A stretch of DNA of 23,402 bases from RGIG1918 sp045536045 (lineage in GTDB: Bacteria; Cyanobacteriota; Vampirovibrionia; Gastranaerophilales; Gastranaerophilaceae). How positions within the stretch are numbered: position 1 is the stretch's first letter; each line of letters starts with the position of its first letter. Below are positions 9,253 to 14,568 of the stretch, in pieces. Location of the stretch: positions 1 to 23,402 of the forward strand of contig JAZSMU010000098.1 of the NCBI GenBank assembly GCA_045536045.1, written 5' to 3'. The notes beneath the pieces were generated by a model. The model was given only the letters and a program-made list of their open reading frames with translations. It made no database searches and was not told the origin of the DNA. A program made the translations under genes and the position numbers.

Positions 9253-9780
9253 TTATTGCTTATCTGAATTTAAAGTTTTCCAGCTGATGTGTTTTGCTTT
9301 TAAAATAAAATCGCAAAATTCTCTAACAGCACCTCTTCCACCTGCTTTAGATGAAATAAAATTGCAAACATCTTGAACTTCATAAGAAGCGTCATTCGGG
9401 CATGCACTTAAGCCAACTTGCTCTAAAACGCATAAATCTGGCAAGTCATCTCCCATATAAGCAATTTCATCTTTAGATAAGTTATATTTTTTGCATAATT
9501 CATCAAGAGCAACAACTTTATTCTTTTGTCCTTCAAAAAGTTCTTTAATATCAAGAATTTTTGCTCTAATTCTAACCGTTTCATTAACCCTTGCTGTGAT
9601 AATTGCAGTAATAATTCCAGCTTTATTGAGCATATTAACGCCCAAGCCATCTTTTGCGTTATAAGTTTTAATTTCCATGCCATTTTCTGCAAAAGTTAAA
9701 GAGCCATCTGTCATAACTCCATCAACATCAAATGCAACAAGTTTAATTTTTTCAGCTTTTGCTTTTAAATTCAAATTCAT
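9253..9780 (-). CDS. kdsC: 3-deoxy-D-manno-octulosonate 8-phosphate phosphatase (KdsC-like HAD phosphatase)
   Basis: A 175-residue C0-type HAD phosphatase. The HAD nucleophile motif DVDGVMTDG has D18 and D20. Motif II is in AIITARVNE, the lysine region follows near GQKNKVVALDEL, and motif III is MGDDLPDL (residues 109-116). The end, KAGGRGAVREFCDFIL, is characteristic of KdsC tetramers. KdsC removes phosphate from Kdo-8-phosphate, giving Kdo for the lipopolysaccharide inner core, and this supports a diderm envelope. The related phosphatases of nonulosonate (neuraminate-type) pathways have the same fold, so 9-phosphate sugar acids remain an alternative substrate, notably with a cytidylyltransferase-like gene in this window. 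GAGG precedes the ATG with good spacing. No other kds gene is adjacent. Confidence 0.85.
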   Translation of the reverse strand: MNLNLKAKAEKIKLVAFDVDGVMTDGSLTFAENGMEIKTYNAKDGLGVNMLNKAGIITAIITARVNETVRIRAKILDIKELFEGQKNKVVALDELCKKYNLSKDEIAYMGDDLPDLCVLEQVGLSACPNDASYEVQDVCNFISSKAGGRGAVREFCDFILKAKHISWKTLNSDKQ

Positions 9781-9818
9781 ATAACCTCAAAACCCATTAA
9801 AACTGCAATTTTTTTCTA

Positions 9819-9824
9819 ATTATA
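9819..9824 (-). promoter_or_regulatory. kdsC: Probable -10 element of kdsC
   Basis: The minus strand reads TATAAT here, 38 nt before the kdsC start. No good -35 was found at the usual spacing, so this is a tentative call. Confidence 0.4.
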
Positions 9825-9916
9825 CATCAAAAGGTTTAGATTTAGTTTAATACTTAAAAAAACTTAAAAAACTGCCGTAGTTAAAAATATAAACACACAC
9901 ATATTTGATTAAACGG

Positions 9917-9922
9917 TATAAA
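9917..9922 (+). promoter_or_regulatory. -10-like element placing the transcript start at or next to the ATG of the 9930 gene
   Basis: TATAAA is followed by 7 nt (AAATTTT) and then the ATG at 9930. There is no SD. The -35 region (9894-9899, CACACA) does not resemble consensus. If used, the mRNA would be leaderless or nearly so. Confidence 0.4.
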
Positions 9923-9929
9923 AAATTTT

Positions 9930-10235
9930 ATGAAGAAATTTACTATTGATTTCAAGTTCCAAAAAGTAGCTGAAATTGTTGAAAAAATCATTTCTTTTAT
10001 TAACAAAAATAAATGTCAGGAATTTGAAGCAGATGTCAGCCCATTAAATTTAATTGACGCTACACGCACAGTTTTAATGTGTTCTACTTATCATTTTAAA
10101 AAATATCCTCAAGGGAAAATTTATTGGCAACTTAGAGATAAACAAACTATTGGTTTAATTGCACCTTTGAGGCTTTCTAATATGGAATTAAAAGTTAAAG
10201 AAGAAGAGAAAAAGGTATTGAGGCTTGTAAAATGA
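9930..10235 (+). CDS. Hypothetical protein coupled to the KDPG-aldolase-like gene
   Basis: A 101-residue protein that I do not recognise. It begins MKKFTIDFKFQKVAEIVEKI, has a central CQEFEADVSPLNLIDATRTV stretch, then HFKKYPQGKIYWQLRD and a charged C-terminal tail (KVKEEEKKVLRLVK). No membrane segment or signal peptide is present. The alternating pattern suggests a small alpha/beta protein. Its TGA overlaps the next ATG (ATGA, 10232-10235), so it is translationally coupled to the aldolase gene and probably co-functional or at least co-regulated. There is no SD; a TATAAA box 7 nt before the ATG suggests leaderless initiation. Overlap, composition and promoter all support a real gene; the function is unknown. 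Confidence 0.7.
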   Translation: MKKFTIDFKFQKVAEIVEKIISFINKNKCQEFEADVSPLNLIDATRTVLMCSTYHFKKYPQGKIYWQLRDKQTIGLIAPLRLSNMELKVKEEEKKVLRLVK

Positions 10236-10840
10236 TTAATGTAATCAAAAATATGGCAAAGTCTAAAATATATGGGGTGGTTAGGGCAGATGAAACAAAA
10301 AGAGCTGTTGAAATTGCAACTGCCTATTTAGACGCAGGGATTAAGTTTGTTGAAATAAATTCAAATATTGAAGCTATAAAAGAAATTGCAAAAAGAGAAG
10401 ACGCAATTGTTTCTGCAGGAGGAATAATCACAACTTGGCAAGCAGATGAGGCAATTGAAGCTGGTGCAAAATCTTTATCTTCTCCAATTTTGCAAATGGG
10501 ACTTGTAAAGTTTTGCTCTTGGCATAAACTTCCTTTAATTTTATCTGCAACAACTCCAAATGAAGCCTACACAGCTTGGAGAGCTAGAGTTCCATTAATT
10601 AAAATTTATCCTGTTAAAGACCTTGGTGGTGCAACTTATATTGAAGACATTTTAAGACCAATGAATTTCTTAAATGTTATTGCAGCAGGAAATGTTAAAA
10701 TTGAAGATATTAAAAGCTATTTAAAAGCAGGTGCGTCTGCTGTTGCTCTTGGTCGTGAGCTTTATTTGAATAAAGATTACAAAGAAATTTATGAAGCAGC
10801 AAAAATTGCACTTGGCGAAGTTGAAGAAGCTAGCCGTTAA
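10232..10840 (+). CDS. eda: KDPG/KHG aldolase family protein (Eda-like)
   Basis: A 202-residue class I aldolase of the 2-dehydro-3-deoxy-phosphogluconate/4-hydroxy-2-oxoglutarate aldolase family. Visible features are the N-terminal GVVRADETKRAVEIA strand-helix, general-base Glu41 in FVEINSN, VSAGGIIT, SSPILQMGL, a TTPNEAYTAW loop, and Schiff-base Lys124 in PLIKIYPVKDLGG. A phosphate-site glycine segment (AAGNVKIEDIKSYLKAGASA) completes the barrel. The usual PGxxTPTE is replaced by SATTPNEA, so the substrate may differ from KDPG. The family cleaves 2-keto-3-deoxy-6-phosphogluconate to pyruvate and glyceraldehyde 3-phosphate. No phosphogluconate dehydratase (edd) or sugar-acid kinase is adjacent, so the pathway cannot be fixed from context. 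It is coupled to the preceding gene by ATGA; a small gap then leads to the separate tmk promoter. Confidence 0.85.
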   Translation: MINVIKNMAKSKIYGVVRADETKRAVEIATAYLDAGIKFVEINSNIEAIKEIAKREDAIVSAGGIITTWQADEAIEAGAKSLSSPILQMGLVKFCSWHKLPLILSATTPNEAYTAWRARVPLIKIYPVKDLGGATYIEDILRPMNFLNVIAAGNVKIEDIKSYLKAGASAVALGRELYLNKDYKEIYEAAKIALGEVEEASR

Positions 10841-10845
10841 TATTT

Positions 10846-10873
10846 TTGACAATAAAATTCAGCCATCTATAAT
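10846..10873 (+). promoter_or_regulatory. tmk: Consensus sigma70 promoter of tmk
   Basis: A perfect TTGACA (10846-10851) and a perfect TATAAT (10868-10873) are separated by 16 bp. Only 9 nt lie between the -10 and the tmk ATG, so the 5' leader should be about 0-3 nt. Confidence 0.8.
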
Positions 10874-10882
10874 GTAATTATT

Positions 10883-11494
10883 ATGAAAAAAGGTTATTTT
10901 ATTACATTTGAAGGCACAGACGGCTGTGGGAAAACAACTCAAATTGAGCTCGTTTCAAAATATTTAGAAGAAAAAAACATCCCTTATGTTTTAACAAGAG
11001 AACCAGGAGCAACTGAGCTTGGCAAAAAATTCAGACAAATTCTTTTGCACCATGATAATTTTGTTGCCGACACTTGCGAAGTTTTTGTATTTTTAGCAGA
11101 TAGAGCTCAACATATTGCTGAAGTTGTTGTGCCTGCAATTGAGGCTGGAAAAATTGTTCTTTGTGATAGACATACAGACTCTCACATGGCTTATCAAGGC
11201 TATGGCAGAGGTGGAGATTTAGCTAAATTAAAATATTTAAACGACATTGCAGTTGATGGCACATATCCAGATTTAACTTTTGTATTTAATGTTAATTTAG
11301 AAACTGCAAGCAAAAGAGTTGGAGATAAAAAAGATAGACTTGAGGCTTTAGGAATAGAATTTCATAAAAAAGTTCAAAATGGTTATCTTGAAATTGCAAA
11401 AAATGAACCTAACAGAGTTAAAGTCATTGACGCAAACAAAAATATTGAAGAAGTTTTTTCTCAAGTTAAAGAACATTTAGATAATTTGATTTAA
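10883..11494 (+). CDS. tmk: Thymidylate kinase
   Basis: A 203-residue dTMP kinase that makes dTDP for DNA synthesis. The P-loop is EGTDGCGKTT (residues 10-19). The DRX-type and substrate motifs follow: TREPGATELGKKFR, FLADRAQHI, and CDRHTDSHMAYQGYGRG carrying the catalytic and dTMP-binding residues. The LID region GDKKDRLEALGIEFHKKV is present. Length is normal for bacterial Tmk. No SD is visible before the ATG (GTAATTATT), while a perfect promoter ends 9 nt upstream, so translation probably starts on a leaderless or near-leaderless mRNA. It is convergent with dnaK across a shared hairpin terminator. HolB, often next to tmk, is not here. Confidence 0.95.
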   Translation: MKKGYFITFEGTDGCGKTTQIELVSKYLEEKNIPYVLTREPGATELGKKFRQILLHHDNFVADTCEVFVFLADRAQHIAEVVVPAIEAGKIVLCDRHTDSHMAYQGYGRGGDLAKLKYLNDIAVDGTYPDLTFVFNVNLETASKRVGDKKDRLEALGIEFHKKVQNGYLEIAKNEPNRVKVIDANKNIEEVFSQVKEHLDNLI

Positions 11495-11506
11495 ATTTTA
11501 TAAAAT

Positions 11507-11533
11507 AAAAACCACCCAATTTGGGTGGTTTTT
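11507..11533. terminator. Bidirectional Rho-independent terminator between tmk and dnaK
   Basis: A 12-bp perfect stem (AAAAACCACCCA at 11507-11518 with TGGGTGGTTTTT at 11522-11533) with loop ATT. The A-tract and T-tract flanks let it work for both convergent genes. Confidence 0.9.
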
Positions 11534-11551
11534 GGTATTTAAGATTATATC

Positions 11552-13384
11552 TTATTCTTTTGAAAATTCAGCGTCAATAACGTCGTCATCAGCTTTGTTT
11601 TCAGCCTGTTCAGAAGAACCTTGTGCACTTTGTGCTTCAGATTCTTGTTGAACTTGTTTGTATGCAGCTTCAGAAATTGCATACATTGTTTGTTGAAGCT
11701 CTTCAGATAATTTTTTAATTTCTTCATGAGTTTTGTTATTTTCAAGTGCATCTTTTAGAGCATCTTTTTGTTCATTTAGTTTTTTAACATTATCTTCAGA
11801 AATTTTACCTTCAAAGTCTTTAACAATTTTATCTGCTGCACTAATTAAGCTTTGTGCGTTATTTCTTGTTTCAACTTCTTCTTTTTTCTTTTTATCTTCT
11901 TCAGCATTTGCTTCTGCTTCTTTAACCATTTTATCAATGTCAGATTCAGAAAGATTTGAAGAATTTGTGATAGTAATTTTTTGTTCTTTGTTTGTTGCTT
12001 TATCTTTAGCAGTAACATTAACAATACCGTTTGCGTCAATATCAAATGTTACTTCAATTTGAGGCATACCTTTCATTGCTGGAGGAATACCGTCTAATCT
12101 GAACATACCTAAAGATTTATTATCTCTTGCCATAGGTCTTTCGCCTTGAAGAACATGAATATCAACAGCTGTTTGGTTATCATCAGCAGTTGAGAATGTT
12201 TGAGATTTTGAAACAGGAATTGTTGTGTTTCTTGGAACTAATGGAGTTGAAACACCACCTAAAGTTTCAATACCTAAAGTTAGTGGAGTTACGTCTAATA
12301 AAACGATATCTTTAACTTCACCAGCTAAAATACCAGCTTGAATTGCAGCACCAACTGCAACAACTTCGTCTGGGTTTACTGATTGGTTTGGTTCTTTACC
12401 TGTATATTCTTTAACTAAAGCTTGAACAGCTGGGATTCTTGTTGAACCACCAACTAATACAACTTCGTTAATATCAGATTTGCCAACATTAGCATCTTTA
12501 AGAGCTTGCTCAACAGGTCCTTTGCATCTTTCTAGTAAATCTGCAGATAATTCTTCAAATTTTGCTCTTGATAATGTTACATCTAAGTGTTTTGGACCAT
12601 TTGCGTCAGCTGTGATGAATGGCAAATTGATTGTTGTTTCAAATACATTTGAAAGCTCGCATTTTGCTTTTTCAGCTGCTTCTTTAAGTCTTTGCATAGC
12701 TTGTTTGTCAGCTTTTAGGTCAATGCCTTCAGCTTTTTTAAATTCATCACATAGCCAATTCATAATTTTTTCATCAAAGTCATCACCACCTAAGTGAGTG
12801 TCCCCTGATGTTGATAATACTTCGTGAACACCGTCGCCAATTTCTAGAATTGAAACGTCAAATGTACCACCACCTAAGTCAAATACTAAAACTTTTTCGT
12901 TGTTTTCTTTTTCAAGACCATATGCTAAAGCTGCAGCTGTTGGTTCGTTTACAATACGAAGAACATCAAGACCTGCAATTTTGCCTGCATCTTTTGTTGC
13001 TTGTCTTTGTGCATCATTAAAATAAGCTGGAACTGTAATAACAGCACTTGTTACTTTTTCTCCAAGATAAGCACTTGCATCATCTGCGAATTTTCTTAAA
13101 ATCATTGCAGAAATTTCTTGTGGAGTGTAATCTTTTCCATCAATATTTGTTTTTTCATCACTACCCATTTTTCTTTTAATAGAAATGATTGTTTTATCTG
13201 GGTTTAAAATTGCTTGACGTTTTGCAAGTTGCCCTACAAGTCTTTCTCCATTTTTAGAAAAAGCAACGATTGAAGGAGTTGTTCTGCTTCCTTCGTTATT
13301 TGTTATAACAGTAGGTTTTCCACCTTCCATAACGGCCATAACTGAGTTTGTTGTACCCAAGTCAATACCAATTGTTTTAGCCAT
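11552..13384 (-). CDS. dnaK: Molecular chaperone DnaK (Hsp70)
   Basis: A 610-residue Hsp70. The N-terminal nucleotide-binding domain starts IGIDLGTTNS, with VPAYFNDAQRQATKDAG, the FDLGGGTFDVS phosphate-2 motif and VVLVGGSTRIPAVQ. The linker region DVTPLTLGIET leads into the substrate-binding domain, with GIPPAMKGMPQIEVTFDIDANG. The helical lid follows and the C-terminus ends in DDDVIDAEFSKE. The protein folds and rescues polypeptides with DnaJ and GrpE, neither of which is adjacent. Near residue 75-90 (IKRKMGSDEKTNIDGKDYTP) it lacks the roughly 23-residue insert present in E. coli DnaK, as in Firmicutes. AAGGAG lies 7 nt before the ATG. No CIRCE operator (TTAGCACTC-N9-GAGTGCTAA) is seen upstream, so control is not by HrcA through a nearby classic site. 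It is divergent from tRNA-Arg and shares the tmk terminator. Confidence 0.97.
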   Translation of the reverse strand: MAKTIGIDLGTTNSVMAVMEGGKPTVITNNEGSRTTPSIVAFSKNGERLVGQLAKRQAILNPDKTIISIKRKMGSDEKTNIDGKDYTPQEISAMILRKFADDASAYLGEKVTSAVITVPAYFNDAQRQATKDAGKIAGLDVLRIVNEPTAAALAYGLEKENNEKVLVFDLGGGTFDVSILEIGDGVHEVLSTSGDTHLGGDDFDEKIMNWLCDEFKKAEGIDLKADKQAMQRLKEAAEKAKCELSNVFETTINLPFITADANGPKHLDVTLSRAKFEELSADLLERCKGPVEQALKDANVGKSDINEVVLVGGSTRIPAVQALVKEYTGKEPNQSVNPDEVVAVGAAIQAGILAGEVKDIVLLDVTPLTLGIETLGGVSTPLVPRNTTIPVSKSQTFSTADDNQTAVDIHVLQGERPMARDNKSLGMFRLDGIPPAMKGMPQIEVTFDIDANGIVNVTAKDKATNKEQKITITNSSNLSESDIDKMVKEAEANAEEDKKKKEEVETRNNAQSLISAADKIVKDFEGKISEDNVKKLNEQKDALKDALENNKTHEEIKKLSEELQQTMYAISEAAYKQVQQESEAQSAQGSSEQAENKADDDVIDAEFSKE

Positions 13385-13502
13385 TTTATTCTCCTTTATA
13401 CCTAATTAATATAAATCTACCACTTGTTTTTAATTATTAATAAAAAATAAACAATTTATTAATATTTTGTTTATGGTTTTAATCAGATAATCAATTTTTT
13501 GT

Positions 13503-13508
13503 TATAAT
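13503..13508 (+). promoter_or_regulatory. -10 element of tRNA-Arg
   Basis: A perfect TATAAT ends 10 nt before the tRNA 5' end. The -35 is weak. The implied primary leader is only a few nucleotides. Confidence 0.6.
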
Positions 13509-13518
13509 AATAACAAAT

Positions 13519-13592
13519 GTCCACGTAGTTCAGCTGGATAGAACGTCACCCTCCTAAGGTGAATGTCGGAGGTTCAAATCCTCTCGTGGATA
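13519..13592 (+). tRNA. tRNA-Arg (anticodon CCU)
   Basis: A 74-nt cloverleaf. Acceptor GTCCACG (13519-13525) pairs with CGTGGAT (13585-13591), with a G-U first pair. The D stem is GTTC/GAAC. The anticodon stem TCACC/GGTGA holds loop CTCCTAA, with anticodon CCT at 13553-13555. The T stem is GGAGG/CCTCT with loop TTCAAAT. The discriminator is A13592. The CCA end is not encoded, unlike the tRNA-Lys nearby, so it is added after transcription. Confidence 0.95.
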
Positions 13593-13612
13593 TTTTAAAA
13601 TATAAACACTAA

Positions 13613-13636
13613 AAAAGAGCCTTAATTGGCTCTTTT
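13613..13636. terminator. Terminator after tRNA-Arg, overlapping the stop of the 59-residue gene
   Basis: AAAAGAGCC (13613-13621), loop TTAATT, GGCTCTTTT (13628-13636): a 9-bp stem flanked by A and T tracts. It serves tRNA-Arg on the plus strand. On the minus strand the stop codon of the small gene (13635-13637) lies in the stem. Confidence 0.8.
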
Positions 13637-13814
13637 ATCTTATTCGTTTTGTTTTTTTCTTTGTAAAATGATAGCCTTCGCATATAGGACACTTATAAAT
13701 ATGTAGCACATCTTGTGATTCTTCCCAAATTCTGTCTGCTTCGGCCTCAGCTTCAGAGAGTGTGCTAAATCTAGTTTTTGAAAAACAAATTTTATCTATA
13801 TTGCTTTTGCCCAT
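13635..13814 (-). CDS. Small zinc-ribbon-like protein (59 residues)
   Basis: A 59-residue frame with ATG at 13812-13814 and TAA at 13635-13637. It reads MGKSNIDKICFSKTRFSTLS, then EAEAEADRIWEES, LHIYKCPICEGYHFTKKKTK and RIR. The pattern of one early Cys (C10), an FST-EA helix and then Y-x-CPxC-x(2)-YH-x-T with basic residues resembles a common class of small hypothetical proteins in bacteria and phages. These probably bind zinc through the paired cysteines and a histidine (C42, C45, H49). No clear function is known to me; a nucleic-acid-binding role is an inference from the basic tail. The SD is weak (AAAAGAA). It lies downstream of tRNA-Lys behind a terminator, so it may be expressed by read-through. 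The stop codon overlaps the tRNA-Arg terminator. Confidence 0.72.
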   Translation of the reverse strand: MGKSNIDKICFSKTRFSTLSEAEAEADRIWEESQDVLHIYKCPICEGYHFTKKKTKRIR

Positions 13815-13848
13815 TTAAGTAATTCTTTTCTTTTTTTCTTCATAAAAA

Positions 13849-13868
13849 AAAGAGCCTTTTGGCTCTTT
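13849..13868 (-). terminator. Terminator of tRNA-Lys transcript
   Basis: Stem AAAGAGCC (13849-13856) / GGCTCTTT (13861-13868) with a 4-nt loop. On the minus strand it is followed by a run of eight T residues, placing it right after the tRNA-Lys 3' end. Confidence 0.85.
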
Positions 13869-13876
13869 ATTTAAAA

Positions 13877-13952
13877 TGGTGCGCTTGGCGCGATTCGAAC
13901 GCGCGACCTATCCCTTAAAAGGGGAGTGCTCTACCGGCTGAGCTACAAGCGC
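13877..13952 (-). tRNA. tRNA-Lys (anticodon UUU), CCA encoded
   Basis: A 76-nt cloverleaf on the minus strand. Acceptor GCGCTTG pairs with CAAGCGC and is followed by ACCA. The D stem is GCTC/GAGC. The anticodon loop CTTTTAA has anticodon TTT (plus-strand 13917-13919). The T arm is CGCGC-GTTCGAATC-GCGC-like with the GTTCGAATC core. The 27-43 position is a C-U mismatch; the other anticodon-stem pairs are intact. The 3' CCA is in the DNA. Confidence 0.96.
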
Positions 13953-14056
13953 GAACACCTTCGGTGTGTGGACTTTATTTGGCAAGGCGATGAGCCTTGA
14001 CTAATAAAGGTAACCGTACCCGACTTCTATTCTTTTTTCAATATCCCTTAGGACAT
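13953..14056 (-). ncRNA. Structured 5' leader of the tRNA-Lys transcript (contains repeat motif A)
   Basis: About 100 nt lie between the predicted start (near 14055) and the tRNA 5' end. The segment folds well: a long hairpin at 13973-14009 (CTTTATT/AATAAAG and CAAGGC/GCCTTG) and a short ACACC/GGTGT hairpin at 13955-13967 next to the tRNA. The boxes at 13963-13968 and 14015-14020 recur after groEL. The outer stem uses G-U pairs only when read on the plus strand, so the functional strand of this motif is uncertain even though the visible promoter reads minus. Confidence 0.5.
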
Positions 14057-14061
14057 GTAAT

Positions 14062-14090
14062 AAAATAGCAAGAACATGATTTCTCGTCAA
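14062..14090 (-). promoter_or_regulatory. Promoter of the tRNA-Lys transcript
   Basis: On the minus strand: TTGACG (14085-14090), a 17-bp spacer, and TATTTT (14062-14067). Transcription should start near 14055, about 100 nt before the mature tRNA. Confidence 0.7.
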
Positions 14091-14108
14091 ACACTTTTTT
14101 AAAAATTT

Positions 14109-14456
14109 TTAAAATGGTTTTGTTTGAGAAAGTTTATTTCTTAATTCTCTAAATCTTTGAATGTCTTCTTGGGCTTTTGAAGTTTCTTTAAATAAAACTT
14201 GGTTAGACGGATGCACTAATAAAATCGCATCAACATGAACTTCAAGAAAATCATATCTGCGAGGTGCTGCAGAAGAATTTTTTGGCATAATTTCAGCATT
14301 TGTAACGGCGATAAATCTTTTATCACGGTCATTTAAAAGGTCTGTTAGCTCACGATTTGTGTTTGTATATTTTGAAACGTGCACTGTTCCTTTAATGTCG
14401 TGGTCTTTAGTTAGAATATATACCTCTATTGGGACTGTATCACCGTTTTTTGCCAT
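14109..14456 (-). CDS. Conserved-looking hypothetical protein (115 residues)
   Basis: A small soluble protein with a beta-rich first half (TVPIEVYILTKDHDIKGTVH, then FIAVTNAEIMP and VHVDAILLVHPSNQ). A charged helical C-terminus follows (KAQEDIQRFRELRNKLSQTK). The pattern of IKGTVHVSK, RELTDLLND, FIAVTNAEI and VHVDAILLV resembles small uncharacterised proteins that sense or modulate other components through a beta-barrel fold; I cannot name the family with certainty. No signal peptide or membrane segment is present. The SD AAGGAG has ideal spacing and a good promoter (TTGTAG-N17-TATAAT) lies upstream, so this is a real, independently expressed gene. It is divergent from aroF. The tRNA-Lys promoter lies just beyond its stop codon. 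Confidence 0.75.
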   Translation of the reverse strand: MAKNGDTVPIEVYILTKDHDIKGTVHVSKYTNTNRELTDLLNDRDKRFIAVTNAEIMPKNSSAAPRRYDFLEVHVDAILLVHPSNQVLFKETSKAQEDIQRFRELRNKLSQTKPF

Positions 14457-14483
14457 TTAGCACTCCTTTATGTTCTTAAGTTT

Positions 14484-14512
14484 ATTATATATTACAATTC
14501 GCTTTTCTACAA
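14484..14512 (-). promoter_or_regulatory. Promoter of the 115-residue gene
   Basis: On the minus strand: TTGTAG (14507-14512), a 17-bp spacer and TATAAT (14484-14489), 27 nt before the ATG. The AAGGAG SD lies between. Confidence 0.75.
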
Positions 14513-14568
14513 CACCATTATATTTTTATGGTTTAATAGGATTATAAAAGATTTAAATGGAGTAAATT

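Noticed and set aside
11733..12062. 109-residue plus-strand frame opposite dnaK
   Set aside because: It is a shadow of dnaK in the antisense frame, with Ser/Phe/Leu-rich composition and no ribosome site. The same applies to the frames opposite groEL at 20459-20779 and 20816-21082.
14457..14468. TTAGCACTC half of a CIRCE heat-shock operator
   Set aside because: The matching GAGTGCTAA arm is absent 9 nt away; the sequence is the reverse complement of the SD of the 115-residue gene.
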